DNA of 49,145 nucleotides from Planctomycetota bacterium (GTDB lineage Bacteria; Planctomycetota; Phycisphaerae; WQYP01). The DNA lies in NCBI GenBank assembly GCA_021800165.1, contig JAJYZF010000025.1, positions 1 to 49,145 on the forward strand, in the 5' to 3' direction. The notes below the pieces were generated by a model, which worked only from the letters and a program-made list of their open reading frames with translations, ran no database searches and was not told the DNA's origin. The first letter of the stretch is position 1, and each line of letters starts with the position of its first letter. This document shows positions 24,999 through 33,753 of the stretch, in pieces. The translations under genes were made by a program, and so were the position numbers.

Positions 24999-27900
24999 AT
25001 GGCTAGAAAAGTAAATACAAGATTCCTGGCGATACTTTTAACCGTGCTGGTGGTGATCATTGGCTTGGGAGCGGGCATATTTTGGATCAAGAATCGCCTG
25101 GAAAATAATCCCACGCGGTTGGAAAAAGAGGCCCGGGCTTACTTGAAGGCCGGCCACGTGACCTTGGCAATTCAGGCCTACCAGCGGGCTATTATCGCCA
25201 CCGAACGCCAGCATCTACCGGGGGCTGCGCCGCTGCTCTATACGGTGGGCAATCTGTTTTATGCCAATTCGAACAAGCATCGCCGCTGGATCGACCAGGC
25301 GTTTCAATCGTGGAATGCCGCAGTCCGCACCGATGCCGGGTATATGCCCGCGCAGCGCCGCTTGTTACATAAATCAGCCAAATACGCCGAGTTAATGCCT
25401 TCTGCCGGCGCGTGGGGCCAGGTGCGGCAGACGGCCGACGCGGTCTTGAAAGTGGATAGCAAAGATGCCCAAGCCTACCGGCTGCGGGGCGAGTCGCGGC
25501 TCAATGCGGTCAAAGGCGTGCTGGCTTTGACCGACGCCAGGTATAAGGCCTCCATGGCGGACTTTGCCAAGGCCTGCCAACTGACACCGACCGATCCGCG
25601 ACCTTTTGCCAATCTGGCCGGAGCGTACCTGATGCAGGCGGCGACGGAATTGAGCCAGCAGACGATCAGCAAGGCGGCGGCCAAAGCTCTGCGAGCCAAA
25701 GGGCTGCAAGTCATGCAATCGTTTGTGAAGAAAAATCCGAAGATTCTGCTCGGCTGGTTGTACTTGGCGGCTCTGTGTCGGGGCAACCCGGCTTGGCACA
25801 AAACGGCGGATGCCGCGATGGCCGAGGCGACCAAGATTGCCCCGAGTGATCCCAAGGTGTATCAGGCCCGGGCGTTGTTGCTACAGGCGGAAAATAAACC
25901 ATTGGCGTCGCAGGTGGCTGCCCTTAAAAAGGTCATTGCCCTTGAGCCTGGAAAAATGGCGGGCTATTTTCAGTTGGGACATCTGTATTTACAACACAAT
26001 GATTTTGCATCCGCGGTGCACTATCTGGAATTGGGTTTGGCCCATCCGACACCGGGCGGCGGGTTTAAGCCGATGTTGAACCGGGAGATGAAATTTCAGT
26101 CTTATCAATGGCTGGCCGAGGCTTATTTGGCCCTCGGTCAAAAGGCGGTTCCGGGATCTGCCGCCCGTACGTTGGCGCTCAAAAAAGCCCGACAGAATAT
26201 CGCCCGTATTCGCCTGCTGGCACCGAAAACTCCGTGGGTCATTTTATCTACGGGGCAATTGCAGCTTGAAAATGGCCAAGTGACCAAGGCTCTGGCCACT
26301 TTGGCCCAGGCCGGTACCTTGCTTTCACCAAGCAATCCACAGGATGTGCGGTTATGGGTGATGGACAAAGAACTCATGTCCCAGGCGTATGAAATGATTG
26401 GGCAGTCCGGTTCGGCCCTGACGGAATTTAACGACATTCTCGCGCGGGCACCCGGTGCGGTGGCGATTTTGCTTAACAAGGCGGCCTTGGAAGCTCCGGT
26501 GCATCCCCACGATGCTTTGCACATTGCCAATCGCATTTTGGCCAAGGATCCCACCAATGCCGTGGCCATCGCCATCAAGGCGCAGGCGTTGGCGGTGTTG
26601 AACCGCGTTTCTGATCTGGCGGCATTTTTAACCCCCGCCAACACCTCCGGCAATTTGGCCCTTTCGGTGCTGCGGGCTCGGGTGGAATTGCGGCAGGGTC
26701 ATGATTTAACGGCGTGGCGTATCATCAAGCCGTGGGTGAAAAAGTCTCCCGGCGAAAGTCGCGCTGTTATTATCGCGTATGTGGCCCTGATGAAATTGCA
26801 CCGGGTGCCTGCAGCCAAGGCCCTGGTGGCTGCTGCGGTCAAGGCGGTACCGAATAATTTGCAATTTCTGCTGCTTGATTCCGCGCTGCGGGCGGGCAAA
26901 TCTCCGGTGGTGACGCTGCGCTCGGTGGACAGCGATCTGGCGTCCATCAGCTTGCCGGGAGAATCGGCGGTGGCAGCGCAACTGGCGGCCATCAAGACGT
27001 TGCCCGACGCGTTGCAGCGCAACTTGATGCTGGCCACTTTCTATTTGCAGCAAAATAAGGTCAAGCCGGCGGAAGTAGCCGTGGCCGCGGCGGCGGCGAT
27101 CAGCCCGCATGACCCGGCAGTGGTGGAGCGTGAGTTTGAGTTGGCGATGCTGACGAAGGATTATAAAAAGGCTTCTGCCGCGGCGGATCTGGCCGGTTCT
27201 CTGAATCTCGACGGCGTGAATGGGGCCTTGTATCGCGGCCGTCTGGAAATGGGCGAAGGCGATGTGGCCGGAGCGGTCCGGACGCTCAAGGCGGCCTTGG
27301 CGCTCAATCCGCAAAGTGCGGTGGTGCGTACGTATTACGGAGCCGCTCTGCTGAAATCCGGCAACATAGAAGCCGGTATCGCCGCTTTGAAACTGGCATT
27401 ACACCAGAAGCCCGACGATATGGCGGCGCTCAAGCCGTTGGTGCAATACTATATGAATCTACGGACCACAGACAGCGTTGCCCGCGCCTCGCGTTTAATT
27501 GATCAGGGCTTGGTCTATAACACCTTGGATACACAATTGCGGCAGTGGCGGCGTGATCTGCAGGATCTCTACGGGCCAGTCGGGCCGGCGATTCGTCGTC
27601 GGCTGGCGGTGTATAAAAGTGATCCGGGTGATCTACGCAACATCCAACGGTTGGCTTTTTTATACGGTCGAGCGAAGCGGTATTCCGCCGGCGTGGCCCT
27701 GCTGAAAGCGGCCTACGCCCGGCATAAAGAAGATCTGGTGTTGGCCACGGGGTTGGCCCAGTTGTATGCGCTGGATAATAAACCAACGGCTGCGGAAAAT
27801 ATCTTCAATCATCTGGCGGAAAGTCCCAATGCCAAAACGGCCTATCTGGGTCGCCTGATGCTCGGAGACTTCTATCGCACCCGCGGGGAATACGCGCAAG

Positions 27901-29642
27901 CGGCGCAGATGTATACGTCGGCAGCCCGCAAACAACCCGCCGGCAGCTATCAGGTGCAGTCTCGGATGGCCAACATGCTAAACGCCTTGGGGCACTATAA
28001 GCAGGCTTTGAAGTATTTGACCACCCTTTACAAAGCCAAGCCGCTGAGCCGCTCTGTGCTGCTGGAATACATTCAAACCTTGATTCGCGCGGGGCATGTG
28101 CAACATGGGTTGTCGCTGCTGCAAAGCAAAATTCTTGCGAAAAATCCCCATGATGAGGCGGGTTTGACGTTGGAGGCCCTGGGATACCTGACGGAAAAGA
28201 AGCTGGTGTTGGCGGAAAAGGCCGTGGACCAGGCGTTGGCGGCCAATCCGGGTGATATCCAGGCTTTGTACAATCAGGCGATTCTCCTGTCGCTTATGCC
28301 CCACGGAGATCTGGCCCAGGGTATCAGTGACCTTCAAGTGGTCATAGCCAAGGCCCCTGGGGATATTGCGGCGCGGTTGAATCTGGCGAAGCTGTTGGAA
28401 CGCACCGAACATTACGCCCAGGCGGTACATGAATACCAATCCATTATAAAACACGATCCCCACGACAACACAGTGCGGATGGATTATGCCACGCTACTTT
28501 TTGACCTTAGCCACATGTATCTTTCCATGCCCAGCACGGATCGCAGTACCTTGGCCGGTACCCTTAGAACGATCAATCCGTTGGAACTGCTGGCACGGCT
28601 GGTGGATGATTCCATTGCGACATTTCCGAATTCATTTAACTGGCAGTTGATGCGTGCGGACCTGGCGTTAATGCGGGGCCAGCGTACCAAGGCGGTGGCG
28701 GTGGCGGCCGCGGCTTATCAAAAGGCCGGCCAAAGCATACAAACCACGCCCGCCTATTTGACACTGTTGATGCAGGCCAAGGCGTACCAGCGGGCGGTAA
28801 AAGTTGCGACCATGGCCATCGCCCTGGATCCGAATAATCCCGGTCTGTATACGGTGCGCGGCATGGCTTGGGGTGCTTTGCACCAGGTGCCGAAAGCCGC
28901 CGCTGATTTTAATCACGCTTTGGCACTTTCCATCAAATCGCCGGAGGCACTGCTGGCGGTGAGTAATAAATACGCGGCGGCAGCGGGCTTCCCGGCGGTG
29001 CAGCAAGCGTTGGAGAATCTGCTGGTATCCAATAAAAATAATCCCGGTCTTATGTTGAGCCTGGCGCAGGCGCAGCTTGCGGCCGGGGATCATGCAGGGG
29101 CGCTCAATGAAGCGCGACAACTGCTAGGCTCCAGCCCCACTGGCTTTGTGCAAATCACGGCGCTACGCATTGCCGCAGTGGCGGCCTACGGTGGGCACGA
29201 TTATCGCAGCGCTGCCCTGTATTATAAGCAGGTTCTCAAGCTCGATCCCACCGACGCCAACACCCTCAATAACCTCGCGTATGTGCTGGCGGTGCATCTG
29301 AACCAAGCCCTGGAAGCACTGCCCCTGGCGGAAAAGGCCAACGCGATTGCCGCAGCCGCCGAAAATCGCACCACCTACGCGATCGATCCCAATATACTTG
29401 ATACGCTGGGCTGGGTGCGGTTCTTAAATGGTGATACCACTGGAGCCTATAACGCGTTGAGTCGGGCCGTAAAACGCGGCCATTTGGCCACCGCCTACTA
29501 CCACTTGGCCAACGTTTTGGTGAAGGAAGATAACCTGGCCGGTGCGAAGAAATATTTGCAAGATGCGATTAAATATGCGCAGCAACAGCATCAAAGCGGG
29601 CTGAAACGCTCGCAGATGTTGTTAAACAAATTGGATGGATAG
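24999..29642 (+). CDS. Giant TPR-repeat membrane-anchored protein (PrsT-like)
   Basis: 1547 residues. One N-terminal membrane anchor (FLAILLTVLVVIIGLGAGIFW, about residues 9-29) is followed by a periplasmic solenoid made of some 30 tetratricopeptide-type helical pairs. Clear units include AGHVTLAIQAYQRAI, GDVAGAVRTLKAALALNP, GNIEAGIAALKLALHQKP, GHYKQALKYLTTLYKAKP and DYRSAALYYKQVLKLDPTDANTLNNLAYVLA near the end. Such large TPR proteins go with exosortase/EPS loci (PEP-CTERM-system TPR, PrsT) and may tether the Wzc/OPX machinery or guide substrates. The length is above the usual 900 or so. The start, MARKVN, follows AAAGAGGATATCA. It is 95 bases after the EpsI-like gene, in the same direction. 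Confidence 0.85.
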   Translation: MARKVNTRFLAILLTVLVVIIGLGAGIFWIKNRLENNPTRLEKEARAYLKAGHVTLAIQAYQRAIIATERQHLPGAAPLLYTVGNLFYANSNKHRRWIDQAFQSWNAAVRTDAGYMPAQRRLLHKSAKYAELMPSAGAWGQVRQTADAVLKVDSKDAQAYRLRGESRLNAVKGVLALTDARYKASMADFAKACQLTPTDPRPFANLAGAYLMQAATELSQQTISKAAAKALRAKGLQVMQSFVKKNPKILLGWLYLAALCRGNPAWHKTADAAMAEATKIAPSDPKVYQARALLLQAENKPLASQVAALKKVIALEPGKMAGYFQLGHLYLQHNDFASAVHYLELGLAHPTPGGGFKPMLNREMKFQSYQWLAEAYLALGQKAVPGSAARTLALKKARQNIARIRLLAPKTPWVILSTGQLQLENGQVTKALATLAQAGTLLSPSNPQDVRLWVMDKELMSQAYEMIGQSGSALTEFNDILARAPGAVAILLNKAALEAPVHPHDALHIANRILAKDPTNAVAIAIKAQALAVLNRVSDLAAFLTPANTSGNLALSVLRARVELRQGHDLTAWRIIKPWVKKSPGESRAVIIAYVALMKLHRVPAAKALVAAAVKAVPNNLQFLLLDSALRAGKSPVVTLRSVDSDLASISLPGESAVAAQLAAIKTLPDALQRNLMLATFYLQQNKVKPAEVAVAAAAAISPHDPAVVEREFELAMLTKDYKKASAAADLAGSLNLDGVNGALYRGRLEMGEGDVAGAVRTLKAALALNPQSAVVRTYYGAALLKSGNIEAGIAALKLALHQKPDDMAALKPLVQYYMNLRTTDSVARASRLIDQGLVYNTLDTQLRQWRRDLQDLYGPVGPAIRRRLAVYKSDPGDLRNIQRLAFLYGRAKRYSAGVALLKAAYARHKEDLVLATGLAQLYALDNKPTAAENIFNHLAESPNAKTAYLGRLMLGDFYRTRGEYAQAAQMYTSAARKQPAGSYQVQSRMANMLNALGHYKQALKYLTTLYKAKPLSRSVLLEYIQTLIRAGHVQHGLSLLQSKILAKNPHDEAGLTLEALGYLTEKKLVLAEKAVDQALAANPGDIQALYNQAILLSLMPHGDLAQGISDLQVVIAKAPGDIAARLNLAKLLERTEHYAQAVHEYQSIIKHDPHDNTVRMDYATLLFDLSHMYLSMPSTDRSTLAGTLRTINPLELLARLVDDSIATFPNSFNWQLMRADLALMRGQRTKAVAVAAAAYQKAGQSIQTTPAYLTLLMQAKAYQRAVKVATMAIALDPNNPGLYTVRGMAWGALHQVPKAAADFNHALALSIKSPEALLAVSNKYAAAAGFPAVQQALENLLVSNKNNPGLMLSLAQAQLAAGDHAGALNEARQLLGSSPTGFVQITALRIAAVAAYGGHDYRSAALYYKQVLKLDPTDANTLNNLAYVLAVHLNQALEALPLAEKANAIAAAAENRTTYAIDPNILDTLGWVRFLNGDTTGAYNALSRAVKRGHLATAYYHLANVLVKEDNLAGAKKYLQDAIKYAQQQHQSGLKRSQMLLNKLDG

Positions 29643-29726
29643 ACCGATATCCTTCTATTGGTTATAGTACGTTTCGGAATTGCCCGAAACATACGGGAAC
29701 GTCACTTTGGACGAACGGGGAACCTT

Positions 29727-31967
29727 ATGAGTCAAACAACGGCCTTGGCCATACCACCGGCACCCATGGATTTTGCGCCTCCGCCGACGAGTTCCACACC
29801 CAAAATAGGCTATGTGCTTAAACGGCACCGCTGGCTTATCGCCATTGGGACGGCGTTGGGCCTGGTGATCAGTTTTGGGCTTTTCCTGGCGTTTCACCGG
29901 TATGATCCTCGCTATACCGCTAAGGAATATTTTCAGGTCTTGCCGTCCAACAACAGTCCGTTGGCCCAGGCTTTCGGATCGGCCAACGCCATCGTCAACG
30001 CCGAAGTGACCCAATTTATCAATCGGCAGGCGGTATTAATCCATAGCCCGGCGGTGCTGGATCCGGCGATACAAACGAGTGCTTTTCAACAGAATTATCG
30101 CTATCCCAACAACTTGACCATGAAAAGCGACTGGTTGGAAAGCCATCCGATCAATCCGGTACAGGATCTGGAAAAGGATGTGAGCGTTGCACCCATCAGG
30201 CGATCGGCCCTGTTTGTTATTTCCATGTCCTGGCATGATCCCAATGAAGTTCAGAAGCTGGTTCAGGCGATAGGGTCGGTATATTTGCAGGTGCTCCAGA
30301 ATCAGGAGAAGCAAGCACTTTCGGAGCAGGCGCAGTTGATCAGCCGGGCCCAGCAGAAAGTGCAGGCCCAGGTAACGGCCATGCAGCAAGAGGTGGAAAC
30401 CTACCGGGTGGCGCACGATATTCCGGGTTTGGTGGATCAACATTCGGTGCAGGCGGAAACCCTGGCCGCGCTTAACGCCCTGCTGATTCGGTCGGAAATT
30501 GCCGCCAGCCAGCTTAAACAGGATTATGAAGGTATCCGCGACGAGGTCAAAAACAACACCCTTAAGCTTAGTCCGCAGATGGAACAAACCATCGACGCGG
30601 ATCCCAAGCTCTCCGCTCTACAGTCTTCGCTTTTAAATCTCAAGCAGCAGTACCAGGTTTCCAAAATGACACTTGGCCCCAACAACCGTTCCACCGTGGT
30701 GCTGCAGATTCAGATTGCGACCATGGAAGGACAGATTCAGCGGGTCAAAAGAAAATTGCAGGTGCATGCCCGCCTCCAGATGCTGGAGCACGCCAAAGCC
30801 GCGATGCTTGACGCTCAGGCTACAGAAGTGGATACCCGGCGGCGCCGCGATGTGGAACAACGGCTGGTCGGCGACTTGGATGCCGCGGTGGCCAAGTACG
30901 AGAATATGCTCCAGACTTTGCACAATCAGCAAAAGCTGCTCGACACACTCACGCAGAAAGCCACCATCATGAATCTGCGTCGCTCCGCTGATGCTTCACG
31001 TGTGCGGCTCTTTGAAGTGGCTGCGCTTCCGGATAAGCCTTCCTTCCCGATTCTGCCGCATTTTTTAATTGTGGGACTGGTCATTGGGGTAGCGCTTTCG
31101 GTGGGTCTGGCGTATTTGGTCGAGTTTACCAATACCCGTGTGCGCACCCCACGCGATATCACGGCCTTGTTGCACATGCCGATGTTGGGGTTTGTGCCGG
31201 ACCATGCCGATGATACGCTCTTAAGCGGAAATCCGATGACCAGCGTTCGAACCTCACCGGCCTCAATGACGGCGGAAGCCTTCCGCCAGATTCGCGGGCG
31301 GCTGGCGGCGGTTTCACCCGGCCAACCCTTGCGCAGCATCCTGGTGGCAAGCTTTTCACCGGGCGGCGGGGCCAGTACCGTGGCCAGCAACTTGGCCAAT
31401 GGCATGGCTCTTAGTGATTTACGCGTGCTTTTGGTGGAAGTAAACTTTTACCGTCCAATTCTGAAAACAGTTTATCCCAATCTCTCGGCTCTGGGATTGA
31501 CCGATCTGTTAAACAAACAAGCCACCATGGAACAGGTGATTGTCGCCCATCCGGATCTGCCGAATCTGCACCTGATGGGGGCCGGCAGCAATGTCAAAGT
31601 GCCGCGTGAGCTTAGTGAGCACCGCGGCTTCCATGAGGTGTTGACTGATCTTGAATCCCGCTATGACGTGGTCATTTTTGACGGGGCTCCGCTGACGTTC
31701 GTTTCCGATTCGGTCAACCTCGCGTCGCGCGTCGACGGTGTTATTGCCGTCTTAAGGGCCGGCGTGGTAACACGCGGAACCGTGGCCCGGATCCATGATC
31801 AACTGCGGCAGGTAAATGCCAATTTGCTCGGGATTGTGCTCAACGCCGCCCAAGCCTGGGGTTCCGGCTATTTCCGCCAGAATTACCGTACTTTCTTTGA
31901 ATACGCGGCCGGACAAACGGCCGCCACACCTGCGGTCCCGGCAGAAAAACGTTTGCCGGGGGCGTAA
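29727..31967 (+). CDS. Wzc-like polysaccharide co-polymerase with degenerate kinase domain
   Basis: 746 residues from ATG 29727 (GGGGAA upstream); the earlier open frame starts with a TTG and is unlikely. It has a Wzz-type N-terminus with membrane helix 1 (WLIAIGTALGLVISFGLFLAF), a periplasmic coiled-coil of about 350 residues, then helix 2 (FLIVGLVIGVALSVGLAYLV). The cytoplasmic BY-kinase domain has a degenerate Walker A: SPGGGASTV (residues 544-552), with Ala549 where Lys is expected. Walker A' reads VEVNFYRP instead of the usual DxDLRRP. Walker B (VVIFDGAPL) remains. The C-terminal tyrosine cluster is lacking, with only two Tyr near the end. It likely sets chain length without autophosphorylation. 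Confidence 0.85.
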   Translation: MSQTTALAIPPAPMDFAPPPTSSTPKIGYVLKRHRWLIAIGTALGLVISFGLFLAFHRYDPRYTAKEYFQVLPSNNSPLAQAFGSANAIVNAEVTQFINRQAVLIHSPAVLDPAIQTSAFQQNYRYPNNLTMKSDWLESHPINPVQDLEKDVSVAPIRRSALFVISMSWHDPNEVQKLVQAIGSVYLQVLQNQEKQALSEQAQLISRAQQKVQAQVTAMQQEVETYRVAHDIPGLVDQHSVQAETLAALNALLIRSEIAASQLKQDYEGIRDEVKNNTLKLSPQMEQTIDADPKLSALQSSLLNLKQQYQVSKMTLGPNNRSTVVLQIQIATMEGQIQRVKRKLQVHARLQMLEHAKAAMLDAQATEVDTRRRRDVEQRLVGDLDAAVAKYENMLQTLHNQQKLLDTLTQKATIMNLRRSADASRVRLFEVAALPDKPSFPILPHFLIVGLVIGVALSVGLAYLVEFTNTRVRTPRDITALLHMPMLGFVPDHADDTLLSGNPMTSVRTSPASMTAEAFRQIRGRLAAVSPGQPLRSILVASFSPGGGASTVASNLANGMALSDLRVLLVEVNFYRPILKTVYPNLSALGLTDLLNKQATMEQVIVAHPDLPNLHLMGAGSNVKVPRELSEHRGFHEVLTDLESRYDVVIFDGAPLTFVSDSVNLASRVDGVIAVLRAGVVTRGTVARIHDQLRQVNANLLGIVLNAAQAWGSGYFRQNYRTFFEYAAGQTAATPAVPAEKRLPGA

Positions 31968-32116
31968 ACGAGCTGCGGCCATCGTCGGAGTACCTGTTAA
32001 CCGGCCCAGATGGCGGTGCGCGTGTCTTTGTCGCTGTAATTTACAGTTATGGTGAGCTGTGGGTATGATGCCCGTGGCGGTCGCTTGGCGTCGCTAATAG
32101 ATAAAGGCTATGGCGT

Positions 32117-33730
32117 ATGGTACGTATACTGTTTCGATATGGCGTGGCCATCTCGCTGGTCGCCCCAGTATGGACTGCCAATGTCCTGGTCGCCGCGCCA
32201 CCCGCTCCAGCCAAACCGATCTATGAATGCAAGTTCACCGGACCTGTCGGCAGCCAGCCGGCACCTCATCATTGGTTTTATGATCGCGGTTGGGATCCGA
32301 ATTGTCCGACCTATTATTCAGATGGCAAGCAGTCGCTGCATATCGCAGCCTCCCGACGAGCCACAGGGGGGCGGGCGCTGGCTATTTGCCTGCGGCCCTA
32401 TCCGGGCAAACCTGGGGCGTACATTTCGGGGCGCATTAACACGCATATTGATCCGGCGGGGAGGATGAAATACGGATTTTTCGAGGCCCGGATCAAAGTG
32501 CCCGGGGGACTGTACCACGCCGGTTCCGGCGCGTGGCCGGCTTTCTGGCTGCTGGGTACCAATTTTCCCAAGGTCGGCTGGCCGCATTGCGGCGAAATCG
32601 ACATCATGGAGTACAGCGGCAATCGTCCGCGGCAAATTACCGGCACCATTCATGGTCCCGATGGCGTGGGAGCGGGAGGGGTTTATTTGCTGGCCAAAGG
32701 ACACCGCTTCTGGAAAAGGTATCATACCTTTGGATGTTATTGGAGCCCCGGGTCGATCCGTTTCGAATGTGACGGCCATATCTATGCCACGTTTACGCCA
32801 TTGGATCAAAACCGCGGCGGATGGGTTTTTAACCATCCGTTTTATATTATTTTAAATTTGGCCGAAGGCGGCGCTTATGGTGGAACCACCCGGGCCACGG
32901 CCCGATTTCCCCAAACCATGCTCGTGGATTGGGTCAAGGTATTTCCCTGGAAAATTCACAGCCCCACCATGTCCACACCTGTGGCCCTGGGGGCGGGAAA
33001 GGTGCTGGTAGGCTGGAATGATTCGGCCTTTGATTCGAGGGGTTTTGTGGTGCAACGCAGCGGTTCCCCGGCTTTTTCCAAGATCGCCGAAACTCGAAAA
33101 TTCACCGCCAATACCACCGATTTTGTGGATCGCGGTCTGGGTATTAAGCGGCGCTGGTTTTTTCGGGTACGTGCAATCGCGGGTCCCGATAAATCCCGGT
33201 GGACCAAACCGGTAGCCATAACCACCCTTGCTACGGGCCAAAACCCGCGGATGGTTTCCGGATCTTTGAAAAATGCCCGGGTTGTGCGGGCGATCAATGT
33301 CGGCGGCGGTGCGCAGGGACCGTTTTCGGCGGATCAAGATTGTCTCAATGCCACCGGCAAAACCAAAACCCGTCCCGTGAATATGTCACAAGTTCCGACC
33401 GATGTGCCGGAAAAGGTTTTTCAGAGCAATCGCTTCGGCAACTTCACCTACCTCATACCAGGTCTGAAACCGCATGGACGGTATGTGGTCGAATTGTTTT
33501 TTGCGGAAAATTACTGGAAAGTGCCGGGCCGGCGGCTGTTTGCCGTATTCATCAACAACCGGCAGGTACTCAATGATTTTGACATTGCTGCCGCGGCTGG
33601 TGGACCGAACCGTGCGATTGACCGGGTCTTTACGGTCCGGGCGGATGCTAAAGGGCATCTGGTGCTGCGTTTTGCCAGTCAGCGGGATAATGCGCTGCTC
33701 GATGCGATACGTATCTTGCGGGAGCAATAA
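32117..33730 (+). CDS. Secreted glycoside hydrolase family 16 with C-terminal malectin domain
   Basis: 537 residues. A signal peptide (VAISLVAPVWTANVLVAAPPA) is followed by a GH16 beta-jelly-roll. The signature GEIDIMEY gives nucleophile Glu160, Asp162 and acid/base Glu165 (E-x-D-x-x-E). AYISGRINTH and KYGFFEARIKVPG (residues 118-130) are typical of laminarinase/kappa-carrageenase-type enzymes, and FYIILNLAEGG of the far sheet. After a Fn3-like linker (about 280-380), the C-terminal part (INVGGGAQGPFSADQD and later GRYVVELFFAENYW) matches a malectin-type carbohydrate-binding domain. The protein should cut beta-1,3 or beta-1,4-linked glycans. Its place just behind the exopolysaccharide genes suggests trimming of the own polymer. 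The exact linkage is unknown. Confidence 0.9.
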   Translation: MVRILFRYGVAISLVAPVWTANVLVAAPPAPAKPIYECKFTGPVGSQPAPHHWFYDRGWDPNCPTYYSDGKQSLHIAASRRATGGRALAICLRPYPGKPGAYISGRINTHIDPAGRMKYGFFEARIKVPGGLYHAGSGAWPAFWLLGTNFPKVGWPHCGEIDIMEYSGNRPRQITGTIHGPDGVGAGGVYLLAKGHRFWKRYHTFGCYWSPGSIRFECDGHIYATFTPLDQNRGGWVFNHPFYIILNLAEGGAYGGTTRATARFPQTMLVDWVKVFPWKIHSPTMSTPVALGAGKVLVGWNDSAFDSRGFVVQRSGSPAFSKIAETRKFTANTTDFVDRGLGIKRRWFFRVRAIAGPDKSRWTKPVAITTLATGQNPRMVSGSLKNARVVRAINVGGGAQGPFSADQDCLNATGKTKTRPVNMSQVPTDVPEKVFQSNRFGNFTYLIPGLKPHGRYVVELFFAENYWKVPGRRLFAVFINNRQVLNDFDIAAAAGGPNRAIDRVFTVRADAKGHLVLRFASQRDNALLDAIRILREQ

Positions 33731-33753
33731 CGCCGTCCTCCGGGAGTTCCTTC

